Shown here: positions 49,584 through 58,760 of the stretch, one piece after another | Numbering within the stretch: the stretch's first letter is position 1 | Layout: each line of letters opens with the position of its first letter | NCBI RefSeq assembly: GCF_015159595.1 | Contig: NZ_CP063304.1 | Coordinates: forward strand, 930,001-994,000 | Source: Blautia liquoris | Lineage (GTDB): Bacteria; Bacillota; Clostridia; Lachnospirales; Lachnospiraceae | Length of the DNA stretch: 64,000 nucleotides | Direction: 5' to 3' | Made by a program: the position numbers and the translations under genes | The notes under the pieces: generated by a model | Seen by the model: only the letters and a program-made list of their open reading frames with translations | Told to the model about the DNA's origin: nothing | Database searches by the model: none

Positions 49584-51050
49584 ATGAAACTAACAGATCT
49601 ATTAGTAAAGTTAGATTATGAGTGCCTGCAGGGTAGTTTAAAAAGAGAGGTGAAAGGAGTAGTCTTTGATTCAAGGAAGGTTGTCAAAGACTCTCTTTTT
49701 GTATGCATGCCGGGAGCTGTGGTGGACGGTCACAAGTTTGCCAAAGGTGCAGCAGAAAAGGGTGCATCGGTTCTGGTGGTTGAAAAAGCCGTTGATGTAC
49801 CCGCAGATATCACTGTGATCAAAGTGAAAAACAGCAGATATGCTCTGGCTCTCATATCGGCCGCATGGTTTGGCAATCCGTCTGGGAGCCTTACTACGAT
49901 TGGGATTACAGGCACAAAGGGAAAGACTACAACTACTTACATGGTGCGTTCAATCCTTGAGAATGCCGGTTATAAAGTCGGTCTGATCGGAACGATCGAG
50001 ACGATTATAGCAGACGAGGTGATTCCGTCTGAGAACACAACGCCCGAATCCTATCTGGTACAGGAGTATTTTAAAAGGATGGCCGATGCCGGATGTGACT
50101 GTGTCGTGATGGAGGTGTCTTCACAAGCATTGAAGATGGACCGTGTGGCAGGAGTTATCTTCGATTATGGAATCTTTACGAACATTGAGCCAGATCATAT
50201 AGGACCGGGTGAGCATGAGAATTTTGCGGAATATCTGGCATGTAAGAGGAAACTTTTAAGTCAGTGCAAAGTGGGAATTGTAAACCGCGATGATGAACAT
50301 TATGATCTGATGATCCAGGGGCATACCTGTAAGTTAGAGACTTACGGTTTTCATAAGGATGCCAATCTTCGGGCAATCAGTCCCAGACTGGTCAAAACCC
50401 CGGGCTATCTTGGCATCGCATATACAGTAGAAGGTCTGATGCATTTTTCTGTGGAAATCGATGTTCCCGGAAAATTCAGCATTTATAATTCGCTTACAGC
50501 GATTGCCATATGCCGACATTTTCAGGTGTCCGAGCAGAACATCATAGATGCACTGAAAAAGGCAAAGGTAAAAGGCCGTATGGAGATGGTGAGGGTTTCG
50601 GATGATTTTACGCTGATGATAGACTATGCACACAACTCCATGAGTCTTGAAAGCCTGTTATCATCTCTTCGGGAATATCAGCCCCATAGAATTGTGTGTC
50701 TGTTTGGATGTGGCGGAAACAGAGACCGGGACAGACGTTTTGAGATGGGAGAGATCTCCGGGAATATGGCTGATCTTACAATCATTACCTCGGATAATCC
50801 AAGAAAGGAAGATCCGCAGGCGATTATTGAGGATATCAAAACAGGTATCCATAAGACGAAAGGAAGATACGTGGAGATCTCTGACAGAAAAAAGGCAATC
50901 GCCTATGCGATTCATCATGGAGAACCAGGCGACATCATTGTACTTGCGGGGAAGGGACATGAGGATTATCAGATTATCGGAACTACAAAGCACCATATGG
51001 ATGAGAGGGAACTGATCGCTGACATATTGCAGGAAGATAAGAATAATTAG
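49584..51050 (+). CDS. murE: UDP-MurNAc-tripeptide synthetase
   Basis: The 488-residue Mur ligase has an N-terminal UDP-binding domain, the ATP loop GITGTKGKTTTTYM (about residue 108), the carbamylated-Lys and metal region (SENTTPES, EVSSQALKMDRV) and the C-terminal DNPRKEDP motif. DNPR marks enzymes that add meso-diaminopimelate, so the cell wall is probably DAP-type. It adds the third residue of the peptidoglycan stem peptide in the cytoplasm. It is first in a long codirectional run; GGGAGAA precedes the ATG. Confidence 0.94.
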   Translation: MKLTDLLVKLDYECLQGSLKREVKGVVFDSRKVVKDSLFVCMPGAVVDGHKFAKGAAEKGASVLVVEKAVDVPADITVIKVKNSRYALALISAAWFGNPSGSLTTIGITGTKGKTTTTYMVRSILENAGYKVGLIGTIETIIADEVIPSENTTPESYLVQEYFKRMADAGCDCVVMEVSSQALKMDRVAGVIFDYGIFTNIEPDHIGPGEHENFAEYLACKRKLLSQCKVGIVNRDDEHYDLMIQGHTCKLETYGFHKDANLRAISPRLVKTPGYLGIAYTVEGLMHFSVEIDVPGKFSIYNSLTAIAICRHFQVSEQNIIDALKKAKVKGRMEMVRVSDDFTLMIDYAHNSMSLESLLSSLREYQPHRIVCLFGCGGNRDRDRRFEMGEISGNMADLTIITSDNPRKEDPQAIIEDIKTGIHKTKGRYVEISDRKKAIAYAIHHGEPGDIIVLAGKGHEDYQIIGTTKHHMDERELIADILQEDKNN

Positions 51051-51058
51051 GAGGCATT

Positions 51059-53278
51059 ATGGGCAGTAATTATGCCGATATAATCGTGGATATCACCCAT
51101 GAAAAGCTGGACCGTACGTTTCAGTATAAGATTCCAGAGAATCTGGAGGGCCATGTTTCTGTGGGAAGTCAGGTATTTATTCCCTTTGGAAATGGAAATC
51201 GGAGGATACTGGGCTATGTGATTGGTATCAGTCAGACACCGAAATATCCCAAAGAGAAGATGAAAGAAGTGGAATCGCTTAATTCAGAAGAAGACGCAGC
51301 TTTATCCAGGATGATCGCTCTGGCCGGATGGATGAAGAAAACTTATGGATCCACGATGATTCAGTCCTTGAAAACAGTGATTCCTGTAAGAAAAAAAGGC
51401 AGTGAAAAGGAAGAACGTTATGTTGTTATAAACCTGAGTCAAAATCAGGCGTCAGAACGGCTCGAATATTATGAAAAGAAGAATCAGAAGGCGAGAGCAA
51501 GAGTTCTTGCCGGACTGATGGAAAAGCAAAAGATGGCCTATAAGGATGCCCTGAAGGATTTTCGTGTTTCAGCTGGTGTTATGCGAACGCTGGAAGAACA
51601 GGGAGTGCTGAGCATCAAAAGCAGAACTGTGTACCGCAATCCGGTAGACAGCAGGATGCAGGGCACCCCGGTCCTTCAGATGTCGAAAGAACAGAATGCG
51701 GTGTTTGATCAGATTCTGGAAGAATGGAAACATGAGAATAGAACTTGCCTGATTAAAGGGGTCACGGGAAGCGGGAAGACTCTGATTTATATGAAGTTAA
51801 TGGAGGAAATGCTGTCAAAAGGGAAGCAGGTAATTCTGCTGATTCCGGAAATTGCGCTGACTTATCAGAATATCAGACGGTTTTATGGCTATTTTCACGA
51901 TCAGGTAACCGTTCAGAATTCTAAGATGACCCGGGCTGAGCGTTTCGATCAGATGGAACGAGCCAGAAAGGGTCAGGTACAGATCGTGATCGGCCCCAGG
52001 TCTGCCCTGTTTACTCCATTTCCTAATCTGGGGCTTATTATCATAGATGAGGAGCATGAAACAACCTATAAGGGCGAATCGACTCCGAGGTATCATGCGA
52101 GAGAGACTGCCATTGAGCGGGCAAGGCTTGAAGGAGCCCATGTGGTGCTCGGTTCAGCAACGCCTTCGCTGGAGTCTTACTATCGGTGTGAGAAAGGTGA
52201 GTATGCCCTATTTGAACTGAACAGCAGATATCAGGAAGCATGTATGCCGAAAGTATATTCGGTGGATATGCGGGAAGAATTGAAACAGGGAAACCGCTCT
52301 ATTCTGAGCCGAAGACTTCAAAGTGCAATACAAAAGCGTTTGGAGACAGGGGAGCAGACGATGCTCTTTCTGAATCGAAGGGGTTACGCAGGGTTTGTAT
52401 CTTGCCGCTCGTGCGGACATGTGATGAAGTGTCCGCATTGCGATGTTTCGCTTACCATCCATGCGAATGGAAAGCTGGTATGCCACTACTGCGGTTATGA
52501 AACAACGATGGTCAGTCACTGCCCTAAGTGCGGATCACCTTATATCGGGGGATTCCGAGCCGGAACGCAGCAGATTGAACAGGTGGTTGCAAAGCGATTT
52601 CCAGGCGCACGCATTGCGAGGATGGATCTGGATACAACGAGAGGAAAGGAAGGATACCAGAAGATTCTTAAGGCATTCTCCGAGAAGGAATATGATATTC
52701 TGATTGGAACTCAGATGATCGTGAAGGGACATGATTTCCCGAATGTGACGTTGATGGGTGTGCTGTCTGCGGATCTGTCTTTATATGCCAGCAATTATCG
52801 TGCAGCGGAGAGGACTTATCAGCTGCTTGTTCAGGCAGAGGGACGGTCCGGAAGGGGAAATCTTCCGGGTGAAGCTGTGATTCAGACTTACCATCCCGAA
52901 CACTACAGCATACAGGCGGCGATCAATCAGGATTATGAGGAGTTTTATCAGGAAGAGATCTCATACCGCCGGGTCATGGGATATCCGCCCGCTTCTAATT
53001 TACTGGCAGTCCATGGCTCGTGTGACAGAGAAGATACATTGAAAGAAGCGATGGACTACATTCGCAGATACCTGGATCGGATCTGTGATAAGGATGGATT
53101 CCAGATTATAGGTCCGGCTGCGGAAAATGTTTCTAAAATAAATGATATGTACAGAAATGTGCTTTATATCAGACAGGAGTCGATAGAAAAACTTGTTGCA
53201 ATTCGGGAATACCTGGAAAGATACATTGAGATCAATAAGGGTTTCGACCCCATATATATACAGTACGACATAAATTGA
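51059..53278 (+). CDS. priA: Primosomal replication restart helicase PriA
   Basis: The 739-residue protein has the PriA N-terminal DNA-binding domain, Walker A in VTGSGKTLIYMKL (about residue 240), the DEEH box (IIIDEEHETTYKG), and the zinc-binding region with four CxxC pairs (CRSCGHVMKCPHC ... CHYC ... CPKC, about 448-500) followed by helicase domain 2. It reloads the replisome at stalled forks. It starts 8 bases after murE with AGGAGG. An intergenic repeat follows. Confidence 0.95.
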   Translation: MGSNYADIIVDITHEKLDRTFQYKIPENLEGHVSVGSQVFIPFGNGNRRILGYVIGISQTPKYPKEKMKEVESLNSEEDAALSRMIALAGWMKKTYGSTMIQSLKTVIPVRKKGSEKEERYVVINLSQNQASERLEYYEKKNQKARARVLAGLMEKQKMAYKDALKDFRVSAGVMRTLEEQGVLSIKSRTVYRNPVDSRMQGTPVLQMSKEQNAVFDQILEEWKHENRTCLIKGVTGSGKTLIYMKLMEEMLSKGKQVILLIPEIALTYQNIRRFYGYFHDQVTVQNSKMTRAERFDQMERARKGQVQIVIGPRSALFTPFPNLGLIIIDEEHETTYKGESTPRYHARETAIERARLEGAHVVLGSATPSLESYYRCEKGEYALFELNSRYQEACMPKVYSVDMREELKQGNRSILSRRLQSAIQKRLETGEQTMLFLNRRGYAGFVSCRSCGHVMKCPHCDVSLTIHANGKLVCHYCGYETTMVSHCPKCGSPYIGGFRAGTQQIEQVVAKRFPGARIARMDLDTTRGKEGYQKILKAFSEKEYDILIGTQMIVKGHDFPNVTLMGVLSADLSLYASNYRAAERTYQLLVQAEGRSGRGNLPGEAVIQTYHPEHYSIQAAINQDYEEFYQEEISYRRVMGYPPASNLLAVHGSCDREDTLKEAMDYIRRYLDRICDKDGFQIIGPAAENVSKINDMYRNVLYIRQESIEKLVAIREYLERYIEINKGFDPIYIQYDIN

Positions 53279-53370
53279 TATGATACCAGGGTCAAAAGGT
53301 CCTGCGTTTCATGCTCGCATGAAAAAGCATGACCTTGTATCATATGGGGTCAAATTACTTTTGACCCCAA
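53279..53370. repeat. Dispersed palindromic repeat, copy 2 (long form)
   Basis: The priA-def gap holds a nested structure. An outer TGATAC (53281-53286) pairs with GTATCA, and an inner AAGGTC pairs with GACCTT around a loop with ATGC repeats. It is followed by a GGGGTCAAA/TTTGACCCC hairpin at 53346-53370. That last part is identical, inverted, to 30761-30785. Confidence 0.8.
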
Positions 53371-53410
53371 CCTCAGTGATATTTAAGGATAAGAAAGGAC
53401 AAGAAAGATA

Positions 53411-53884
53411 ATGGCAATTAGAAAGATAAGAGAATTTGGAGATCCGGTACTGAACAAGGTGTGCCGTCCGGTAAAGGAAGCTACACCCAGAATCAGGCAG
53501 TTGGTTGATGATATGTTTGAGACGATGTACGATGCAATGGGGGTTGGACTTGCAGCGCCTCAGGTTGGAATCTTAAAGAGAATCGTTGTCATTGATACGG
53601 ATGGGACTCCCCATGCACTGATCAATCCCCAGATATTGGAGACATCCGGAGAGCAGACAGGAGAAGAAGGATGCCTGAGTCTCCCGGGAAAGTGCGGAAT
53701 TGTGACACGGCCGGATTATGTAAAAGTAAAAGCATACGATGTGGATATGAAACCATTTGAGCTGGAGGGAAGAGATCTTCTGGCTCGTGCAATCTGCCAC
53801 GAGTGTGAACACCTGGATGGTATCTTGTATACTTCACATGTTCAGGGGGAGCTAAAAGACAATACAGTAATTGAAGAGGATTAA
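53411..53884 (+). CDS. def: Peptide deformylase
   Basis: The 157-residue protein has the three Pdf motifs: GVGLAAPQVG, EGCLSLPG (Cys metal ligand) and HECEHLDG (HExxH). It removes the formyl group from nascent proteins. AGAAAGGACAAGAAAG precedes the ATG. It is followed after 13 bases by fmt, the partner enzyme that formylates initiator tRNA. Confidence 0.96.
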   Translation: MAIRKIREFGDPVLNKVCRPVKEATPRIRQLVDDMFETMYDAMGVGLAAPQVGILKRIVVIDTDGTPHALINPQILETSGEQTGEEGCLSLPGKCGIVTRPDYVKVKAYDVDMKPFELEGRDLLARAICHECEHLDGILYTSHVQGELKDNTVIEED

Positions 53885-53897
53885 AATGGTGATATGA

Positions 53898-54857
53898 ATG
53901 AGAATAGTTTTTATGGGAACGCCCGATTTTGCTGTGGGAACTTTGGAAGCGATTCAAAAAGCCGGTCATGAAGTGATCGGTGTTGTAACCCAGCCTGACC
54001 GGCCGAGAGGAAGAGGTAAAAAGCTGCATCCTACACCGGTGAAAAGTGTGGCTGTGTCACATAATCTTCCGATTTATCAGCCAGTGAAGGTGAGAGCCCC
54101 GGAATTTGTAGAAACATTAAAACATCTGAAACCGGATGTTGTGGTAGTCGCTGCATTTGGACAGATTATTCCCCAGAGTATTCTGGATATACCGACATTT
54201 GGATGTCTCAATGTCCATGCCTCCCTTCTGCCGAAATACCGTGGGGCGGCACCGATCCAGTGGGCAGTCATCGATGGTGAAAGGGAGAGCGGAGTCACAA
54301 TTATGCAAATGAATGCAGGCCTTGATACCGGAGATATTCTTTCGAAAGCAATTGTGCCGCTTGATGCCGGCGAGACGGGAGGCAGCTTGTTTGACAAGTT
54401 GTCAAAAGCGGGAGCCAGGCTGCTTGTCGACACACTCATAAAGCTGGAGAACGGACAGATTACGCCGCTTAAACAGCCTAAAGAAAGTCCGACCAAGTAT
54501 GCAAGAATGATAAAAAAATCCGACGGACTAATTGACTGGAGCAAAGATGCTGTGGAAATCGAGCGACTGATCCGTGGAATGAATCCTTGGCCGAGTGCAT
54601 ATACGCATCTGTCAGGCAAAACACTTAAGATTTGGAAAGCTTCGACTTCTGATGAGATGACTAAAGCTGAGGGGACAAAGAAGCCGGATATTGATCCCGG
54701 GACTGTGACCGGGACGGATGAAGTAAGCATCCGTGTTCAGACAGGAGATGGTGAGATAAGGCTTTTGGAAATACAGATGGAAGGGAAAAAGCGCATGACC
54801 TGTGATGCGTTCTTACGAGGTTATGAGGTAATCCCAGGCACAAGATTAGGAATATAA
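53898..54857 (+). CDS. fmt: Methionyl-tRNA formyltransferase
   Basis: The 319-residue protein has the formyltransferase core MRIVFMGTPDFAVGTLEAI, VVVAAFGQIIP, NVHASLLPKYRGAAPIQWA (catalytic Asn/His) and a C-terminal tRNA-binding domain. It formylates Met-tRNA(fMet) using 10-formyl-tetrahydrofolate. The ATG follows a modest GGTGAT site; coupling to def is likely. Confidence 0.96.
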   Translation: MRIVFMGTPDFAVGTLEAIQKAGHEVIGVVTQPDRPRGRGKKLHPTPVKSVAVSHNLPIYQPVKVRAPEFVETLKHLKPDVVVVAAFGQIIPQSILDIPTFGCLNVHASLLPKYRGAAPIQWAVIDGERESGVTIMQMNAGLDTGDILSKAIVPLDAGETGGSLFDKLSKAGARLLVDTLIKLENGQITPLKQPKESPTKYARMIKKSDGLIDWSKDAVEIERLIRGMNPWPSAYTHLSGKTLKIWKASTSDEMTKAEGTKKPDIDPGTVTGTDEVSIRVQTGDGEIRLLEIQMEGKKRMTCDAFLRGYEVIPGTRLGI

Positions 54858-54870
54858 GGAGTGAATGAAT

Positions 54871-55569
54871 ATGCTTTTTTGGGGACTTGATCCAACTTAT
54901 GTACTTATCATACTAGCATTTGCTGTCTCTGCATTTTTTTCTGCGAGAATGAATGCAACATTTTCGAAGTATAGTCAGGTAAACGCCGCAAGCGGACTTA
55001 CCGGAGCACAGGCCGCACAGCGAATTCTACAGTCAGCCGGTATCTATGATGTGACAATTGAACATGTGTCGGGGAAATTGACGGATCATTACGATCCGTC
55101 ACATAAGGTGCTGCGTTTATCCCAGTCTGTTTACGGGAGTACATCCATTGCAGCGATTGGAGTGGCGGCCCATGAGTGCGGCCATGCAGTGCAGGATGCA
55201 AGAAATTATGTCCCGCTCAAGGTCAGAAGTGCAATCGTTCCGGTGGCAAATTTCGGTTCTCAGTTATCCTGGCCGCTTTTTCTGGTGGGATTGATTTTTT
55301 CATGGAAACCACTCGTGACGGCCGGAATTGTACTATTTTGTGGCGCTCTGATTTTTCAGATCGTCACTCTTCCGGTAGAGCTCAATGCTTCCGGGAGGGC
55401 ATTAAAAATGCTCAATACAACAGGAATATTAGGTGATGCGGAGATTAAGGGCACAAGGAGAGTTTTAACGGCTGCGGCAATGACTTATGTGGCTGCAGTT
55501 ATTGGCTCTTTACTACAGCTTCTGCGTCTGCTGATCCTTTCTGGCGGTGTTCGAAACAGGGATGACTGA
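54871..55569 (+). CDS. Zinc metallopeptidase, YugP family (membrane)
   Basis: The 232-residue protein has an N-terminal transmembrane helix (about 5-25), the zinc site AAHECGHAVQDA (HExxH near residue 107) and two more hydrophobic segments (about 133-165 and 205-225). This is the neutral zinc metallopeptidase_2/YugP layout. Substrates are unknown. ATG at 54871 has ideal spacing (9 bases) from AAGGAG; ATG at 54865 would be only 3 bases away. The gene often sits between fmt and rsmB in Clostridia. Confidence 0.88.
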   Translation: MLFWGLDPTYVLIILAFAVSAFFSARMNATFSKYSQVNAASGLTGAQAAQRILQSAGIYDVTIEHVSGKLTDHYDPSHKVLRLSQSVYGSTSIAAIGVAAHECGHAVQDARNYVPLKVRSAIVPVANFGSQLSWPLFLVGLIFSWKPLVTAGIVLFCGALIFQIVTLPVELNASGRALKMLNTTGILGDAEIKGTRRVLTAAAMTYVAAVIGSLLQLLRLLILSGGVRNRDD

Positions 55570-55606
55570 CGAATGACGAAGATAGATATTAGATGGGACA
55601 ATATAG

Positions 55607-56962
55607 ATGGAAATTAACACAAGAGAATTAATACTTGAGATATTACTTGAGACTGACAGAGAAGGCAGGCAGTGTCAGACTGTAATTGGGAATGTACTTG
55701 ATAAATATCAGTTTCTCTCGAAATGCGACCGCGCGTTTATCACCCGTATCAGTGAGGGTACGATTGAGTACCGTATTCAGCTGGATTATATCATTGACTG
55801 TGTATCAGATATTAAGGTAAAGAAGATGAAGCCGGTGATTCGCGAGATATTAAGAATGTCGGTATATCAGATGAGATATATGGACAGCGTGCCTGATAGG
55901 GCAGCTGTAAACGAAGCTGTAAAGCTGGCCCAGAGGAAAGGTTTCCGTAATCTAAAAAGTTTTGTGAACGGCGTTCTTCGAAATATAAGCCGCCGGGTAG
56001 ATGATATCGTCTGGCCGGACCGAAGTGCCAGCCCTGCAAGATACTTATCTGTCCGTTATTCCATGCCGGAAATGCTGGTAAAACAATGGTGCGGGGAATA
56101 TGGAGAGGAGACTTGTGAAAAGATCTTAGGCTCTTTTTTAGAGCATCGTCCCCTGACGGTTCGGTTTAGCCGGACTGGTCATGATACAGAGCAGACAATA
56201 CAAAAATTGGAAAAGCAAGGTGTCAGGGTGACGAAAGCCAATTATGCCAAAGATGCTTATATCCTGGAGAATTATGATTATCTCGCTAGTCTGGATGCAT
56301 TTGCAGATGGGGATATTCAGGTGCAGGACCCGAGTTCCATGCTTGTGGCACAGGCGGCAGGTATCTCTGCCGGAGATTTCGTCCTTGATCTGTGTGCTGC
56401 TCCTGGTGGCAAGAGTCTGCATGCTGCGGATCTTTTGAACGGAACAGGAATGGTGGAATCCAGGGATATATCGGATTATAAAGTAGGGTTGATTCAAGAT
56501 AATATTGAACGGCTGGGTCTACAGAATATTCGAACACAAGTTAAGGATGCTTCCAGATATTATCAAGAGGATGAAGGCTGTGCAGATATTGTCCTTTGTG
56601 ATGTCCCCTGTTCAGGATATGGTGTGATTGGGAAAAAGCCGGATATCAAATATAAGGCATCCCATGAGAAACAAGAATCACTATTAAAACTCCAAAGAGA
56701 GATTCTAAAAAATGCTGCACGTTATACGAAAGATGGCGGTGTCTTGATCTACAGCACCTGTACGATTGGAAAATCTGAAAATATTGATCAGGTGATGTGG
56801 TTTACCAAACATTTTCCGTTTCAACTGGAGTCACTGGATCCTTATTTTGATGAGAACCTACATCTTATGACAACGAAAGAGGGTTATCTGCAGCTGCTGC
56901 CGGGATGTTTTGACTGTGATGGATTCTTTCTTGCAAGATTAAAGAAACAGGAGAGTTTATGA
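55607..56962 (+). CDS. rsmB: 16S rRNA m5C967 methyltransferase RsmB
   Basis: The 451-residue protein has an N-terminal NusB-like RNA-binding domain (about 1-140) and a methyltransferase domain with LDLCAAPGGKSLHAADLL (SAM loop), the catalytic DVPCSGYGVIGKKPD (Cys near 340) and YSTCTIGKSEN (second Cys). It methylates C967 of 16S rRNA. The ribosome site before the ATG is weak (AGATGGGA). It overlaps rlmN by 4 bases. Confidence 0.94.
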   Translation: MEINTRELILEILLETDREGRQCQTVIGNVLDKYQFLSKCDRAFITRISEGTIEYRIQLDYIIDCVSDIKVKKMKPVIREILRMSVYQMRYMDSVPDRAAVNEAVKLAQRKGFRNLKSFVNGVLRNISRRVDDIVWPDRSASPARYLSVRYSMPEMLVKQWCGEYGEETCEKILGSFLEHRPLTVRFSRTGHDTEQTIQKLEKQGVRVTKANYAKDAYILENYDYLASLDAFADGDIQVQDPSSMLVAQAAGISAGDFVLDLCAAPGGKSLHAADLLNGTGMVESRDISDYKVGLIQDNIERLGLQNIRTQVKDASRYYQEDEGCADIVLCDVPCSGYGVIGKKPDIKYKASHEKQESLLKLQREILKNAARYTKDGGVLIYSTCTIGKSENIDQVMWFTKHFPFQLESLDPYFDENLHLMTTKEGYLQLLPGCFDCDGFFLARLKKQESL

Positions 56963-58011
56963 TAGAAGATGTTAATGATTTAGATATAGGATCTATATAT
57001 ATGGACGAGCTGTATCAGGTGACTGAGCGTCTGGGTGCGAAACCCTACGTGGCAAGACAGCTCTTCGACTGGATTCATAAGAAACAGTCACGCTCTTATG
57101 GCGAGATGACAAATCTTTCAAAAAGCTTAAGAGAACAGCTGATAAACGGATACCCCCTTGTTATTCCAGAACTTTTAGAGGTTCAGGAGTCGAAGATTGA
57201 CGGAACCAAAAAGTTCTTGTTTCGTCTGGAGGATGGAAATGTGATAGAAAGCGTGTGGATGAAGTATCATCACGGGAATTCTGTTTGTATTTCCTCACAG
57301 GTGGGATGCCGAATGGGATGTAGATTCTGTGCATCCACGATTGGAGGACTGATCCGAAACTTAAGTGCATCCGAGATGCTGGAACAGATCTATGAGATCA
57401 CCCGGATCACTGGTGAAAAAGTGTCAAACGTTGTTGTGATGGGCACTGGAGAACCACTGGAGAATCTCGATCATCTTATTCGATTTATCCGGCTGATCAG
57501 CGATGAAAACGGTATGAACTTAAGTCAGAGAAATATCACGGTTTCGACCTGTGGAATCGTTCCGAAGATTTATGAACTGGCAGATGAAAATTTTCAGATC
57601 ACACTGGCCTTGTCTTTACATGCTCCAAATGACGAGAAACGAAGAGAATTAATGCCGGTTGCAAATAAATATACAATCAAAGAAGAACTCGACGCATGCC
57701 GGTATTATTTTCATAAAACCGGTCGAAGAATCACTTTCGAATATGCCTTAGTCGGCGGGAAGAATGACAGTGAGACGGATGCGGCGCAGCTTGCGGCACT
57801 CGTAAAAGGCATAAATTGCCACGTAAATCTGATTCCCGTGAACCCCGTCAGAGAGCGAAGTTATGTAAAGTCAGAAAAAAAAGTAATGGAAAATTTCAAA
57901 AATAAACTTGAAAAATACCGAATTAATGTTACTATTAGAAGAGAAATGGGCAGCGATATAGACGGTGCCTGTGGACAGTTACGTCGAAAATACATAGATA
58001 AATCCGAATAG
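56959..58011 (+). CDS. rlmN: Dual-specificity rRNA/tRNA adenine-C2 methyltransferase RlmN
   Basis: The 350-residue radical SAM protein has CRMGCRFCAST (CxxxCxxC cluster ligands near 118-125), VVMGTGEPLENLDHL, and the C-terminal GSDIDGACGQL containing the second catalytic Cys. It makes m2A2503 in 23S rRNA and m2A37 in some tRNAs. Start codon overlaps the rsmB stop (ATGA), giving coupling. Confidence 0.95.
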   Translation: MIEDVNDLDIGSIYMDELYQVTERLGAKPYVARQLFDWIHKKQSRSYGEMTNLSKSLREQLINGYPLVIPELLEVQESKIDGTKKFLFRLEDGNVIESVWMKYHHGNSVCISSQVGCRMGCRFCASTIGGLIRNLSASEMLEQIYEITRITGEKVSNVVVMGTGEPLENLDHLIRFIRLISDENGMNLSQRNITVSTCGIVPKIYELADENFQITLALSLHAPNDEKRRELMPVANKYTIKEELDACRYYFHKTGRRITFEYALVGGKNDSETDAAQLAALVKGINCHVNLIPVNPVRERSYVKSEKKVMENFKNKLEKYRINVTIRREMGSDIDGACGQLRRKYIDKSE

Positions 58012-58022
58012 GAGAGGGAGAC

Positions 58023-58760
58023 ATGAAGGTATATGCTGAAACAGACATCGGCCAAAAGAGGCAGATGAATCAGGATTTTGTATATGTTTCCGAACAGCCG
58101 GTAGGTAATCTTCCGAACCTGTTTGTTGTTGCTGACGGTATGGGCGGACACAATGCAGGCGATTTTGCCTCAAGATTTGGCGTATCGGTGCTGGTGGAGA
58201 CAGTGCAAAAAGACACTAATTTTAATCCAGTGAAGATACTTCGCCATGGAATGGAAGCAGCCAATCAGCTGGTGCTTACGCAGGCAAAAAAGGATGCCTC
58301 TATGGCGGGAATGGGAACTACTATGGTTGTCGCTACAATCGTTGGCAGCTATGCCTACATAGCGAATGTCGGCGACAGCAGGCTGTATATTGGAGCTGAC
58401 AGCCTCAAACAGATAACGAGAGATCATTCTTTGATCGCAGAAATGGTAAGAATTGGGGAGCTTACTCCGGAAGAGGCAAGAAATCATCCGGATAAGAATA
58501 TTATTACTAGAGCAATAGGAACAAGTGAAGAAGTCGATATTGACTTTTTTGATGTGAAATTGGAGCCGAAAGATCAGATTGTGATGTGCTCGGATGGACT
58601 TACAAATATGGTTACAGATGAAGAAATTTATGGGACCATCCAGATTCAGGAGGGGAATAAGGCACAGAAGCTGATTGAAATGGCAAATGCAAATGGCGGA
58701 AAAGATAACATAACAGTTATCATCGTCGAACCATTTACTAACGAGGTGAGAGAATGTTAA
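58023..58760 (+). CDS. prpC: PP2C-type protein phosphatase PrpC/Stp
   Basis: The 245-residue protein has the PP2C metal motifs VVADGMGGHNAGD, NVGDSRLY, MCSDGLTNMV and GGKDNITVI in order and is all catalytic domain. It dephosphorylates Ser/Thr targets of the adjacent kinase PrkC. GAGAGGGAG precedes the ATG, and the gene overlaps prkC by 7 bases. Confidence 0.95.
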   Translation: MKVYAETDIGQKRQMNQDFVYVSEQPVGNLPNLFVVADGMGGHNAGDFASRFGVSVLVETVQKDTNFNPVKILRHGMEAANQLVLTQAKKDASMAGMGTTMVVATIVGSYAYIANVGDSRLYIGADSLKQITRDHSLIAEMVRIGELTPEEARNHPDKNIITRAIGTSEEVDIDFFDVKLEPKDQIVMCSDGLTNMVTDEEIYGTIQIQEGNKAQKLIEMANANGGKDNITVIIVEPFTNEVREC

